Positions 37,698 through 46,924 of a DNA stretch of 64,000 nt are shown here, in pieces. Below the pieces are notes generated by a model. The model saw only the letters and a program-made list of their open reading frames with translations. It was not told the origin of the DNA and ran no database searches. Source of the DNA: Pseudidiomarina tainanensis (GTDB lineage: Bacteria; Pseudomonadota; Gammaproteobacteria; Enterobacterales; Alteromonadaceae); the NCBI RefSeq assembly GCF_004214835.1, contig NZ_PIQJ01000003.1:124001-188000 (forward strand). Direction: 5' to 3'. The first letter of the stretch is position 1. Every line of letters starts with the position of its first letter. The translations under genes and the position numbers were made by a program.

Positions 37698-39257
37698 ATG
37701 ATACGCCAATTTCTAAGTATGTTAACCCTGTCGCTGGCCATCAGTACGGCAGCGCAAGCAGCACCGCCAAAAGCGCCAGAGCGCGGCGACCAAGGGGCGG
37801 GCCCATATGATCGCTTAATCATTCGCGGCGCTACGTTAATTAACGGTGAAGGTGCGCCGCCGCAGGGGCCTGTGGATATCGTGATTGAAGATGACCGCAT
37901 CGTGAACGTGGTGAGTGTTGGCTATCCGGGCGTACCGATTAAAGATGATCGTCGCCCACTGGCAGGTCCGAACGATCAAGAAATTGATGCACATGGCAAG
38001 TACGTGTTGCCAGGCTTTGTTGAAATGCACGGCCATATTGGTGGGTCGGCCGAAGGTATTCCGGCTGAGTATGTCCTGAAACTTTGGCTGGCACACGGCA
38101 TCACCACGGTACGCGAACCGGGCAGCTTCAATGGCCTTGATTGGACGAAATGGCACCAAGAAAAAGCCGAAGAAAATGATATCGTTGGACCGCGCATTAT
38201 TCCTTATGCAGGATTTGGTATGGGGGCTGAAGATCCCATCTTCAACGGTGAGCAAGCCCGTGATTGGGTGCGTAAAATCAAACGTCAAGGCGCTTCGGGT
38301 ATCAAGTTTTTTGGCGCCACGCCAAAAGTTATGGCGGCAGCGTTAGATGAAGCGAAAAAGCAAAACCTTGGCACCATGATGCACCATGCGCAGCTGAATG
38401 TCGTGCGTACCAGCGTGATTGATTCGGCGCGTTTAGGTCTTGGTAGTATGGAGCACTGGTACGGTTTACCAGAAGCGTTATTTACCGGTCAGCGGATTCA
38501 GAATTATCCCGCCGATTACAACTACAACAACGAGCAAGACCGCTTCCGCGAAGCTGGGCGGCTTTGGGCGCAAGCTGCTGAGCCGGGTTCGGAGCAGTGG
38601 AATAAAGTACGCGATGAACTGATTGCATTGGATTTTACAATCAACCCAACGTTGACGATTTATGAAGCAAGTCGTGACCTGATGCGTGAACGCCGCGCGA
38701 TTTGGCACGAAGAATACACCTTGCCGCAACTTTGGGATTTTTTCACCCCAAGCCGCTATGCCCATGGGTCATATTGGTTTGATTGGACCACCGATGAAGA
38801 AGTCGCGTGGCGTAAAAACTATCAGTTATGGATGACGTTCTTAAACGACTTTAAAAATCATGGCGGCCGTGTCACCACAGGTTCTGATGCGGGTTATATC
38901 TACAAAATTTATGGCTTTGCCTATATTCGCGAGCTGGAATTATTGCGTGAAGCCGGCTTTAACGCATTGGAAGTGATTCAATCAGCAACGTTAAATGGCG
39001 CTGAAGCGCTTGGTCTCGATGACCAAATTGGTAGCGTAGTGCCCGGCAAAAAGGCCGACATGATCATCGTCGACGAAAATCCTTTGGCCAATTTCAAAGT
39101 GTTATACGGCACAGGTCATTATAGGCTTGACGACAATAATCAGCCGATGCGCACCAAAGGCATCCGCTACACCATCAAAGATGGCATTGTCTACGACGCC
39201 CAACAACTCCTCGCCGACGTCCGCGAAATAGTGAAAAGCGAAAAGCAAAAGCGTTAA
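37698..39257 (+). CDS. Secreted amidohydrolase-family metal-dependent hydrolase
   Basis: 519 residues from ATG 37698. A signal peptide (FLSMLTLSLAISTAAQA) exports it to the periplasm. The amidohydrolase barrel shows VLPGFVEMHGHIGG (the HxH metal pair), ASGIKFFGATP, TMMHHAQLNV (metal His), LGSMEHWYGLPE (metal His) and TTGSDAGYIYK (metal Asp). The C-terminal strand domain has GSVVPGKKADMIIVDENPL. It resembles imidazolonepropionase-like or prolidase-like amidohydrolases that degrade peptides or cyclic amides; the substrate cannot be told. It is inserted on the opposite strand between ygfA and the 6S RNA gene, which are neighbours in most relatives, suggesting a later insertion. Confidence 0.85.
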   Translation: MIRQFLSMLTLSLAISTAAQAAPPKAPERGDQGAGPYDRLIIRGATLINGEGAPPQGPVDIVIEDDRIVNVVSVGYPGVPIKDDRRPLAGPNDQEIDAHGKYVLPGFVEMHGHIGGSAEGIPAEYVLKLWLAHGITTVREPGSFNGLDWTKWHQEKAEENDIVGPRIIPYAGFGMGAEDPIFNGEQARDWVRKIKRQGASGIKFFGATPKVMAAALDEAKKQNLGTMMHHAQLNVVRTSVIDSARLGLGSMEHWYGLPEALFTGQRIQNYPADYNYNNEQDRFREAGRLWAQAAEPGSEQWNKVRDELIALDFTINPTLTIYEASRDLMRERRAIWHEEYTLPQLWDFFTPSRYAHGSYWFDWTTDEEVAWRKNYQLWMTFLNDFKNHGGRVTTGSDAGYIYKIYGFAYIRELELLREAGFNALEVIQSATLNGAEALGLDDQIGSVVPGKKADMIIVDENPLANFKVLYGTGHYRLDDNNQPMRTKGIRYTIKDGIVYDAQQLLADVREIVKSEKQKR

Positions 39258-39374
39258 TCGTGTTTCGTGCGCTTCGCTGTTCGTCCGCTTCGCTGTTCGA
39301 ATAGTGAGCGTAGCGAACGTACTAACAGCGAACGAAGTGAGCGCACGAATAACGAATAACGTTTTTTGAAAGGG
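39258..39374. repeat. Interlaced short repeats downstream of the amidohydrolase gene
   Basis: The left part contains two direct copies of CGCTTCGCTGTTCG. The right part carries related sequence on the opposite strand (AACAGCGAACGAAGTGAGCG), giving an imperfect inverted repeat closed by CGTGCGC (about 39265) and GCGCACG (about 39340). It ends with two AATAACG units, the same heptamer that is expanded near asnA. Probably a small mobile or slippage-prone repeat family; no gene seen. Confidence 0.7.
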
Positions 39375-39558
39375 TGACTACCCGGAATGCCGCTGCGTGC
39401 CTTGGCCCTTGAACCCACTGGTTCAAGGCGGGGCGCAATTGAAACGGCCGCAGGCTTCTCGATACTAGTCGAGCTTGCTCAATAGCCGCCCAGTGAGCCC
39501 CTTTACTGCTAGCATCGGCTCAGGGACATCGGCGTGCTGGCGCACATCCCAGGCAGTC
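39375..39558 (-). ncRNA. ssrS: 6S RNA
   Basis: On the minus strand a segment of about 184 nt has the 6S layout. The 5' ACTGCCTGGGATG pairs with the 3' GGCATTCCGGGTAGT to close the terminal stem. The conserved TCCCTGAGCCGAT follows on the 5' side. The 3' side carries GAGAAGCCTGCGGC and the typical CCTTGAACCAGTGGGTTCAA hairpin. 6S RNA mimics an open promoter and binds sigma70 RNA polymerase in stationary phase. It lies just downstream of zapA, as in other gammaproteobacteria. Ends are approximate to a few bases. Confidence 0.93.
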
Positions 39559-39572
39559 ATAATCTGACTATT

Positions 39573-39878
39573 TTAACGTCCGGGGCGTTGTTCTGCCATG
39601 ACTTGTTCGAGGGTTTCTTGCAGTAGTTTCAATTTTTCTTCGAGATCAGCGATGCGTTGTTGCTGACGCTTCTCGTCTTGGGCAAATTCATGGCACAAAT
39701 TCAACCCGGCCATCACTGCAATTTGCTCGGGATTCGACAACTTGGTGTTGGTACGAATCGTTTCTAGCTTATTATTCAAGCGATCAGCAGCCTGCTGCAA
39801 AGCAACCTCTTGCCCCGGTGGGCAATTCACTTTGTAGTGACGTTCCATCAATCTTATGTCCATGGCGCGTTGACTCAT
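39573..39878 (-). CDS. zapA: Cell division protein ZapA
   Basis: 101 residues. The N-terminal globular part (about 1-45, DIRLMERHYKVNCPPGQEVA) is followed by a C-terminal coiled coil (about 60-98). ZapA binds and bundles FtsZ filaments at midcell. It is directly upstream of the 6S RNA gene on the same strand and divergent from ygfB, the standard gammaproteobacterial arrangement. Confidence 0.95.
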   Translation of the reverse strand: MSQRAMDIRLMERHYKVNCPPGQEVALQQAADRLNNKLETIRTNTKLSNPEQIAVMAGLNLCHEFAQDEKRQQQRIADLEEKLKLLQETLEQVMAEQRPGR

Positions 39879-40016
39879 GCCGCTTCCTCTGTGCTTGTAC
39901 TATTCTTATGTTTAGAACTAACCATATTATGGCACGTCCTACGGGGCTTTGTCAGCTAGCCTGAACAGCTTTGCAATGGTAGGATGTGCGTAAAGAACGT
40001 AAAGAGTACAACGCTT

Positions 40017-40604
40017 ATGTCAGACTTAGGTAGCAGTTCAGCTAACCCATTGAGTTACGACCGTTTATCAGAATTTTTTGAACAAAACGGAATTTTATCC
40101 AACGCCGCCGAAGTACACGGCATTCTCACCGGCATGATAGCGGGTGGTGCAAGTATTGAGGGTGATGACTGGTTATTGCTATTAAGTGATTTAATTCATG
40201 AAGGACAGTCATTTAAACCCGCGGTGCGCGAACGCATGATCGAAATGGCCAACGACATTTGTGCCAGCATGCGCGATCCCGACCTCGGTTTTAATTTATT
40301 ACTGCCAAGTGATCATGAATCATTGTTGGAACGTTTAACCAGTATGATTAATTGGGTGCAATCCTTTCTCGTTGGTTTCGGTGTCAATCAAACTAACCTG
40401 ACGGGGCTCTCAGACGATGTCCGCGAAGTCATCGACGATATGGTTGAAATTGCTAAGCTAGATTTTGCCGTTGATGAAGACGAAGAAGGCGAACGCGCAT
40501 ACTTTGAGGTCGTCGAGTATTTGCGAATCTCCGCTATGTTATGCTTCAACGAGCTGGGCCGAAAGGTCGGCGCAAGTTGCACAACCAACAAAGTATTGCA
40601 TTAA
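40017..40604 (+). CDS. ygfB: YgfB/UPF0149 family protein
   Basis: 195 residues from ATG 40017. An upstream in-frame ATG at 39984 would add eleven unrelated residues. All-helical UPF0149 fold with AAEVHGILTGMIAGG, WVQSFLVGFGVNQ and the acidic DEDEEGERAYFEVVEYLRIS. The function in most species is unclear; in Pseudomonas aeruginosa YgfB modulates expression of a peptidoglycan amidase gene. First gene of a ygfB-pepP-ubiH-ubiI operon as in E. coli. Confidence 0.92.
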   Translation: MSDLGSSSANPLSYDRLSEFFEQNGILSNAAEVHGILTGMIAGGASIEGDDWLLLLSDLIHEGQSFKPAVRERMIEMANDICASMRDPDLGFNLLLPSDHESLLERLTSMINWVQSFLVGFGVNQTNLTGLSDDVREVIDDMVEIAKLDFAVDEDEEGERAYFEVVEYLRISAMLCFNELGRKVGASCTTNKVLH

Positions 40605-40633
40605 TTCATCACCTTAATCTGCTGTAGGTTCAC

Positions 40634-41956
40634 ATGTCTCACGCTATTGCTATTGAAGAGTACCAAAAGCGCCGCGCGCACCTGTTGGCGCGCCTCAAAA
40701 AAGTATCCGCGCATGCTGTCGCCGTTATTCCAAGTGCCCAATTGCAAACGCGCAGCCGTGATACCGAATTTCCATTTCGACAAGACAGTGATTTCTTTTA
40801 TTTGACCGGATTCAACGAGCCGAACGCGTTATTGGTGTTGGCACCCCATGCTGATATGCCGGTACAACTCTATTGCCAGCCAACTAGTCCGCAAGAAGAA
40901 GTGTGGCACGGGCGTCGTTTAGGCGTTGACCGAGCTGTCGAAAAGCTAGGTGTTGACTTTGCTGCCAGCATTGACGATGTCGACGACCATTTGTATGCCT
41001 TACTCGATGGAGTCGAGCAGGTTTATCATTCACATGATAAGCCTGATTTAGCTGCTCAGTTATATAGCATTGCGGATGAATTGCGGGCGTCATCGAAGCA
41101 AGGTCATCAGGCACCACAAGCTTGGGTGGATATCAATCCGTGGTTGGCCGATATGCGCATTATTAAAAGTAACGCAGAGCTGGACTTAATGCGCGAAGCT
41201 GCACGAATCAGCGTGTTAGCGCACAAGCGAGCCATGTTATTTGCGAAGCCAGGTAAGTTCGAATATCAGGTCGCCGCTGAAATTCATCATGAATTTGCGA
41301 TGCATGGCGCGCTGTCCCCAGCTTACGGCACCATTTGTGGCAGTGGCGAAAACGCCTGCATTTTGCACTACACCGAAAATGAATCAGAGCTCCGCGACGG
41401 CGATTTGCTGTTGATTGACGCAGGCGCTGAGTATCAAGGCTTCGCCGGTGATATCACGCGCACATTCCCCGTGAATGGGCGCTTTTCTGAGCCGCAAAAA
41501 GAGCTCTACAATGTGGTGCTCGCGGCTCAAGAAGCTGCATTGGCGACCTTGAAGCCCGGCAGTAATTTACCCACCGCCATGAAAGCTGCAGGTAAAGCAC
41601 TAACCGAAGGTTTGCATGCGCTGGGAATCTTAAAAGGCAACCTGAGCAAGCTGGTTGCTGATGAAGCCTTCCGCCCATTTATGATTCACGGTTTAGGACA
41701 TTGGCTTGGCTTAGACGTGCACGATGTGGGCACGTACACCCAAGAAGGCAAAAAGCGTAAGTTCGAGCCAGGTATGGTGCTAACCATCGAACCAGGAATT
41801 TATATTCCACAAGGCATGCCGAATGTGGATGAGAGATGGCACGGTATTGGTATTCGTATTGAAGATGATGTGATTATTACCGAAGATGGCCATGAAAACA
41901 TGACCAGCGCTGTTCCGAAAACCGTGGCAGAGATTGAAGCATGGATGGCACAGTAA
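40634..41956 (+). CDS. pepP: Xaa-Pro aminopeptidase P
   Basis: 440 residues (E. coli 441). The N-terminal domain (about 1-170, FPFRQDSDFFYLTGFNEPNA) is followed by a pita-bread metallopeptidase domain. Two-manganese ligands are visible in LLIDAGAEYQGFAGDITRTF (two Asp), IHGLGHWLGLDVHD (His), LTIEPGIYIP (Glu) and GIGIRIEDDVIIT (Glu). It removes N-terminal residues preceding proline. It overlaps ubiH by 16 bp. Confidence 0.97.
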   Translation: MSHAIAIEEYQKRRAHLLARLKKVSAHAVAVIPSAQLQTRSRDTEFPFRQDSDFFYLTGFNEPNALLVLAPHADMPVQLYCQPTSPQEEVWHGRRLGVDRAVEKLGVDFAASIDDVDDHLYALLDGVEQVYHSHDKPDLAAQLYSIADELRASSKQGHQAPQAWVDINPWLADMRIIKSNAELDLMREAARISVLAHKRAMLFAKPGKFEYQVAAEIHHEFAMHGALSPAYGTICGSGENACILHYTENESELRDGDLLLIDAGAEYQGFAGDITRTFPVNGRFSEPQKELYNVVLAAQEAALATLKPGSNLPTAMKAAGKALTEGLHALGILKGNLSKLVADEAFRPFMIHGLGHWLGLDVHDVGTYTQEGKKRKFEPGMVLTIEPGIYIPQGMPNVDERWHGIGIRIEDDVIITEDGHENMTSAVPKTVAEIEAWMAQ

Positions 41957-43119
41957 ACTATCCAATCGCCATTGCTGGGGGCGGGCTAGTCGGCGCGCTC
42001 ACCGCATTATTATTGGCGCGCGGTCGGCCGGATTGGCGGATTGCGGTATTAGAACCGCAGGCTCAAGGGCCTGCGCAAGACAAACGCACCATTGCGTTAG
42101 CGGCGGCGACAGTTGCCCTGCTGGAACAAATTGGCGTGTGGCAGAATCTAGCTACCGAAGCCAGCCCAATTGAACATATTCATGTCAGTGATCGCGGACA
42201 TCTGGGTATGACCCGTTTGCATGCTACTCAGCATGGCGTTGCCGCAATGGGACAAGTGATATCCGCAGCACTATTAAATCGGGCGCTGTATGACGCCTGT
42301 TTACAACAGGCAAACATCGAGTGGCTTGGTGGTGCGTGGTTTGAGCATGCCGAACGCACGCGTGACGCTGTTACCGTTCATTTTAAACAGCATGATAGCG
42401 CCACCGAATTAACCACGCAGTTACTGATTGGTGCCGACGGACAACGCTCGCAAGTGCGCGAAGACGCCGGCATTGTTATGAAGCACACTGACTATCAGCA
42501 AGTGGGGATTATTGCGACTTTAAGGCTATCCGATGATCTCGGTGGTTGGGCCTATGAGCGCTTCACTGACACCGGACCAATCGCGTTGTTGCCATTACCC
42601 GATCAACAAGCCTCGCTGGTGTGGAGCTTAAGCCCTGAGCAAGCCGAGCAAACCATGCAACTCTCAAACGCCGAATTCTTAGTAGCATGTCAGCGTGCAT
42701 TTGGGTATCGCGCCGGGCGTTTTACTGCGGTGCGAGACCGGGTGCAATATCCCTTGCAATTGCATTTAGCTGAATCCAACATTTGCCACCGAAGCGTGAT
42801 CATCGGCAACGCTTCGCATACATTGCACCCGATTGCCGGCCAAGGTTTTAACCTCGGCGTGCGTGATGCGATTGAATTGAGTGCGTTGTTGATTGTGGCA
42901 GATGACCCAGGCAGTTACCGCCTATTAAGCGAGTATAACCAGCAGCGCCAAAGTGACTATCAGCGCATTATTGGGCTAACGGATAGCTTGGTGCGTGGGT
43001 TCTCAAATCAATATGTACCGCTTCTCATTGGTCGTAATCTAGCGTTGTTTGGGTTAGATAACCTACCACCCATACGTCATCTTTTCGCACGTCAAACCAT
43101 GGGGTTTCGTAACGCATGA
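41941..43119 (+). CDS. ubiH: 2-octaprenyl-6-methoxyphenol hydroxylase
   Basis: 392 residues. FAD-dependent aromatic hydroxylase with the N-terminal dinucleotide motif IAGGGLVGALTALLLARG, the middle LLIGADGQRSQVRE (DG motif), and the second FAD motif IGNASHTLHPIAGQGFNLGV. It acts in ubiquinone ring hydroxylation. Being ubiH and first of the ubiH-ubiI pair follows from operon order and the NASHTLHPIAGQGFNLG signature. It overlaps ubiI by 4 bp. Confidence 0.94.
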   Translation: MDGTVNYPIAIAGGGLVGALTALLLARGRPDWRIAVLEPQAQGPAQDKRTIALAAATVALLEQIGVWQNLATEASPIEHIHVSDRGHLGMTRLHATQHGVAAMGQVISAALLNRALYDACLQQANIEWLGGAWFEHAERTRDAVTVHFKQHDSATELTTQLLIGADGQRSQVREDAGIVMKHTDYQQVGIIATLRLSDDLGGWAYERFTDTGPIALLPLPDQQASLVWSLSPEQAEQTMQLSNAEFLVACQRAFGYRAGRFTAVRDRVQYPLQLHLAESNICHRSVIIGNASHTLHPIAGQGFNLGVRDAIELSALLIVADDPGSYRLLSEYNQQRQSDYQRIIGLTDSLVRGFSNQYVPLLIGRNLALFGLDNLPPIRHLFARQTMGFRNA

Positions 43120-44276
43120 GTGGACCATTTAAAGCGCAAACAATTGTGATTGTCGGCGGCGGCATGATTGGCCTCAGCGCCGCGTTGGGTCTGCGGTTAC
43201 AAGGGCATCGTTTGTTTGTCATCGAGCGCAGTGGGCGCCCAGAATATAGCGAGTCACCTGAGCTACGAGTCAGCGCTTTAGCGCACCACAGCCGCAAGTT
43301 ATTGTGTGAATTGGGCGTGTGGCAACAATTACCGCAACAGCGTCTGGGCCCGTATACCGGTATGCAGGTGTGGGATCATGACAGCTTCGGAGAAATTGAA
43401 TTTAAAGCTGCTGAAGTGGGTGCTGATGATTTGGGCGCTATTGTTGAAAACAAAGTGCTTGAGCAAGCCTTGTGGGACGCCGCCATTGCACAAGGCGTGC
43501 AGATTATTGCCGACGACGAAGTGGTCGAGCATCAGGTTACCGAGAGCCAAGTCACCGTGAAACTGCGGTCACAGCAACAATTGCAAGCGGATTATCTGAT
43601 TGCTGCAGATGGCAACCGTTCACCTACCCGTGAACGCGCCAAGCTTCCGCTAAGCTTTTGGGATTACGAACAAACTGGCATTGTGGCGGTGATTAAAACC
43701 GAAAAGCTCCACGATGGCATTGCCCGCCAAGTGTTTTTGCCAACCGGACCGATTGCGTGGCTACCGCTGAACGATGCGCATTTGGTATCGTTGGTATGGT
43801 CAGCGGATACCGAAAAGGCGCAGCAATTATTAGCGCTGGATGAACACGCTTTTATGAACCAACTGCAGGCAGCCAGTGATCAGTGTCTCGGTAAATTGGA
43901 ATTAGATTCGGTACGAGCCGGTTTTCCGCTGCGCATGCAATACGCTCAGCGTTGGCTAGAGCAACGTCTCATACTGATTGGTGATGCTGCGCACAGCATT
44001 CATCCGCTAGCTGGGCAGGGGGCAAACCTTGGCTTCGGCGACGTGGTTGATTTGCTGCCGGTGTTTGCCGCTAACCCGAATCACCGCGAGTTGCGTGCGT
44101 GGGAGCGCAAGCGTAAGGCCGCGGCGGTAACGATGATTGGCGCCATGGAAGCTTTCAAACGTGGTTTTGGCACCGCGAATCCACTGGCAAAACTGGTGCG
44201 TGGCATTGGCTTTAAAGCTGCCAACAGCATTCAGCCATTAAAACGCCAATTGATTAAAGCCGCGCTGGGCGAATAA
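43116..44276 (+). CDS. ubiI: 2-octaprenylphenol hydroxylase (VisC)
   Basis: 386 residues, paralogue of ubiH in the same FAD monooxygenase family. N-terminal VIVGGGMIGLSAALGLRLQG, middle LIAADGNRSPTRE, and GDAAHSIHPLAGQGANLGFG. It hydroxylates the ubiquinone precursor at C5. Last gene of the ygfB-pepP-ubiH-ubiI run. Convergent with the LysR gene 1 bp away. Confidence 0.93.
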   Translation: MSGPFKAQTIVIVGGGMIGLSAALGLRLQGHRLFVIERSGRPEYSESPELRVSALAHHSRKLLCELGVWQQLPQQRLGPYTGMQVWDHDSFGEIEFKAAEVGADDLGAIVENKVLEQALWDAAIAQGVQIIADDEVVEHQVTESQVTVKLRSQQQLQADYLIAADGNRSPTRERAKLPLSFWDYEQTGIVAVIKTEKLHDGIARQVFLPTGPIAWLPLNDAHLVSLVWSADTEKAQQLLALDEHAFMNQLQAASDQCLGKLELDSVRAGFPLRMQYAQRWLEQRLILIGDAAHSIHPLAGQGANLGFGDVVDLLPVFAANPNHRELRAWERKRKAAAVTMIGAMEAFKRGFGTANPLAKLVRGIGFKAANSIQPLKRQLIKAALGE

Positions 44277-44277
44277 G

Positions 44278-45135
44278 CTAAATACGTTCCTGAATAAACT
44301 GCGCTAACTGCCGCGCCGCCTGATTGGTGGTATCGGCTTGCCACATCGCCACGCTGACTTCACCAAGTTCGGGCAACGTAATTTGACCAATACGCTGCTG
44401 GCGCGACAAGTTATCGGGTACGGTGCTTTGTGCCAGAACCGTCAAACCAAGCCCACTTTCTATCGCGGCGGTTAACCCTGAAAAGTCCGCATTCGTATAA
44501 CTGATGCGCGCAGGAATATTCGCCTGCCGTAAAGCACCTAATGCGCGGCGGCGGTAAATACAGCCCTCAGGTGCGACCACCAGCGACAAATCTTCTTGTA
44601 GATAGCTCAACTCCGCTGTTGCACCAACCCATACGAGAGGCTCTTGTTTGAGAATGACTAAACCGGGGCGGGTAATCCGCTTATCTGGCTCTTTGAGCGC
44701 AATCACCAAATCAAAATGCGCTTGCTCGTCTTTCAACAAGTCTTTGCTAAGCGCCGATGTCACTGAAAGCGATACGTTCGGATACGCATGCGCAAATTGG
44801 CCGAGAACCTGCGGTAATAATTTACTCGCAAACTCACTGGGAATCCCAAGGCGAACTTGTCCAGATACGGCAGGCTCGGTGAAGCGCGCAATAATTTGAT
44901 CGTTCAAGCCCAACAACGTTCGCGCTTGTTCGAGCAACTCAGTACCGCTCGGTGTTAAATGAATACGCCCGCCACTGCGTGTCAGCAGTGAGGTATCGAG
45001 TAACTCTTCGAGGCGACGTAACTGTAGACTAATGGCCGGTTGTGAACGGTTTAGTTGCTGTGCAGCAGCAGTGTAGCTCTGAAGCTCATAAATGCTGACG
45101 AAAGCGCGTAAGGCTTCCAAGGGTAAATGTTGCAT
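44278..45135 (-). CDS. LysR-family transcriptional regulator
   Basis: 285 residues. N-terminal winged helix-turn-helix (about 4-62, YTAAAQQLNRSQPAISLQLR) and a LysR substrate-binding domain (about 88-280). It is divergent from gcvT across 184 bp. It is not recognisably GcvA, so regulation of the glycine cleavage genes is only a positional guess. Effector unknown. Confidence 0.9.
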   Translation of the reverse strand: MQHLPLEALRAFVSIYELQSYTAAAQQLNRSQPAISLQLRRLEELLDTSLLTRSGGRIHLTPSGTELLEQARTLLGLNDQIIARFTEPAVSGQVRLGIPSEFASKLLPQVLGQFAHAYPNVSLSVTSALSKDLLKDEQAHFDLVIALKEPDKRITRPGLVILKQEPLVWVGATAELSYLQEDLSLVVAPEGCIYRRRALGALRQANIPARISYTNADFSGLTAAIESGLGLTVLAQSTVPDNLSRQQRIGQITLPELGEVSVAMWQADTTNQAARQLAQFIQERI

Positions 45136-45228
45136 CTTGAGCTCCTGTAAATCACCGAATTCATAATTTAATTTAATACATTATAAATTCGTATTTAATA
45201 TTTTTATAAATGTATAAGTAATATTCAT

Positions 45229-45257
45229 TTGTTGCAAGGCGCTTTGAGTTCTATAAT
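45229..45257 (+). promoter_or_regulatory. Likely sigma70 promoter of gcvTH
   Basis: TTGTTG (45229-45234) and a perfect TATAAT (45252-45257) with 17-bp spacing, 62 bp before gcvT. The rest of the 184-bp intergenic region is AT-rich; no glycine riboswitch core was found. Confidence 0.6.
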
Positions 45258-45319
45258 TCGCGTAATTTTTTGAATGTGAGCAAACTCGCATCTCGACAAC
45301 AAAAAAGGATAACTAGGTC

Positions 45320-46402
45320 ATGGCAAATCGCACTCCTTTGTATGACGCGCACGTAAAAGCTGGCGCGAAAATGGTGGACTTCCACGGCTGGGACATGCCG
45401 CTGAACTACGGCTCACAGATTGAAGAGCACAATGCTGTGCGTAATGATTCAGGTGTGTTTGATGTATCGCACATGACCATCGTTGATGTTGCAGGCATCG
45501 ACGCCAAAGCTTTCTTACGTTACCTATTAGCCAACGACGTCGCTAAGTTAACTGTTCCTGGCAAAGCGCTTTACAGCGGCATGCTGAATGAAAAGGGCGG
45601 CGTGATTGATGACCTGATCGTATATTTCTTCACTGACGAATCGTATCGCTTAGTGGTGAACTCAGCGACGCGTGAGCGCGACATGGCATGGATTCACAGC
45701 GTTGCGAGTGACTTCAAAGTCACAATTACCGAACAACCAAGCCTTGGCATGGTCGCCTTGCAAGGTCCAAAAGCCGAAGAAAAGCTGAAATTGGTGCTAG
45801 GCGATGACGCATTTGCCCCGGTTGCGGGTATGAAGCCGTTTATGTCTGAGCAAGTGGGCGATTACTTCATCGCTACAACGGGCTACACCGGCGAAAAAGG
45901 CTACGAAATCGTTGTACCAGGCGACAAAGTTGAGAAACTTTGGGACGACCTCTTAAATGTTGGCGTGCAGCCATGTGGTTTGGGCGCTCGTGATACTCTG
46001 CGCTTAGAAGCCGGCATGAACTTGTACGGCCAAGACATGGACGAATCAGTGACACCACTTGAATCGAACATGGGTTGGAGCGTGGCGTTTGAGCCTGCAG
46101 ATCGCAAATTCATCGGTCGCGAAGCCCTTGAGCAGCAAAAAGCTGCTGGCCATGCGAAGCTTGTTGGCTTGGTCATGAAAGACAAAGGCGTATTGCGCCA
46201 CGGCCAAAAAGTTATCGTAGAAGGCGGTGAAGGCGAGATCACCTCAGGTACGTTCTCACCAACGCTGGGCTTCTCTATTGCCATGGCACGCGTGCCAGCA
46301 TCTGTGGGTGATACTGCAGAGGTGGAAATTCGCAAGAAATTAGTTACAGTAAGCGTGGTCAAACCAAGCTTCGTGCGTCAAGGCAAATCAGTACTTGCCT
46401 AA
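45320..46402 (+). CDS. gcvT: Glycine cleavage system aminomethyltransferase (T protein)
   Basis: 360 residues. It transfers the methylene group from the aminomethyl-lipoyl arm of H protein to tetrahydrofolate, releasing ammonia. Family segments: [42 protein letters not shown] and [20 protein letters not shown] with the folate-binding Asp region. Length as E. coli GcvT (364). Followed by gcvH after 38 bp. Confidence 0.97.
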   Translation: MANRTPLYDAHVKAGAKMVDFHGWDMPLNYGSQIEEHNAVRNDSGVFDVSHMTIVDVAGIDAKAFLRYLLANDVAKLTVPGKALYSGMLNEKGGVIDDLIVYFFTDESYRLVVNSATRERDMAWIHSVASDFKVTITEQPSLGMVALQGPKAEEKLKLVLGDDAFAPVAGMKPFMSEQVGDYFIATTGYTGEKGYEIVVPGDKVEKLWDDLLNVGVQPCGLGARDTLRLEAGMNLYGQDMDESVTPLESNMGWSVAFEPADRKFIGREALEQQKAAGHAKLVGLVMKDKGVLRHGQKVIVEGGEGEITSGTFSPTLGFSIAMARVPASVGDTAEVEIRKKLVTVSVVKPSFVRQGKSVLA

Positions 46403-46440
46403 GCAATCACTTTTTAGAATGAGATTACGAGGAACAGAAC

Positions 46441-46830
46441 ATGAGCACTATCCCAAAGGAACTTAAGTACGCATCAACGCATGAATGGGTGCGCAACGAA
46501 GGTGACGGCATTTTTACGGTAGGCATTACTGAGCACGCACAAGATTTGTTGGGCGACATGGTATTCGTTGAGTTGCCAGAAGTTGGCGCCAACGTAGCCG
46601 CAGGTGATGACGTAGCCGTGTGTGAATCGGTAAAAGCAGCGTCTGACATCTACGCACCAATTGCTGGTGAAATTGTTGAAGTCAACGAAGACTTAGAAGA
46701 CGCACCAGAAACTGTAAACAATGACCCATTTGGTGACGGCTGGTTGTTTAAAATTAAAGCCGAAGACCCAAGTGAAGTTGAAAGCTTGCTTGATGCTGAA
46801 GGTTATCAAGCAGTTATCGACGAAGAATAA
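46441..46830 (+). CDS. gcvH: Glycine cleavage system H protein
   Basis: 129 residues. The lipoyl carrier of the glycine cleavage complex. The lipoylation lysine lies in [20 protein letters not shown] (about residue 65). It shuttles the aminomethyl intermediate between P and T proteins. A strong terminator follows, so gcvP expression depends on read-through or its own promoter. Confidence 0.98.
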   Translation: MSTIPKELKYASTHEWVRNEGDGIFTVGITEHAQDLLGDMVFVELPEVGANVAAGDDVAVCESVKAASDIYAPIAGEIVEVNEDLEDAPETVNNDPFGDGWLFKIKAEDPSEVESLLDAEGYQAVIDEE

Positions 46831-46850
46831 CAGCTCGTTTTGTTGCTAAG

Positions 46851-46875
46851 CCCCGGTCACTCGCACCGGGGTTTT
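46851..46875 (+). terminator. Terminator between gcvH and gcvP
   Basis: CCCCGGT (46851-46857), 7-base loop, ACCGGGG (46865-46871), followed by TTTT. It can set a lower level of gcvP than gcvTH or separate the units. Confidence 0.8.
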
Positions 46876-46924
46876 GTGTTTCAAATGTCTTGTATCCACC
46901 CGGAAGCTAGGGGACCTGAAGTAA

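Noticed and set aside
45136-45319. Glycine riboswitch upstream of gcvT
   Set aside because: The 184-bp region is AT-rich and lacks the conserved GC-rich tandem aptamer core. Only a sigma70-like promoter is visible.
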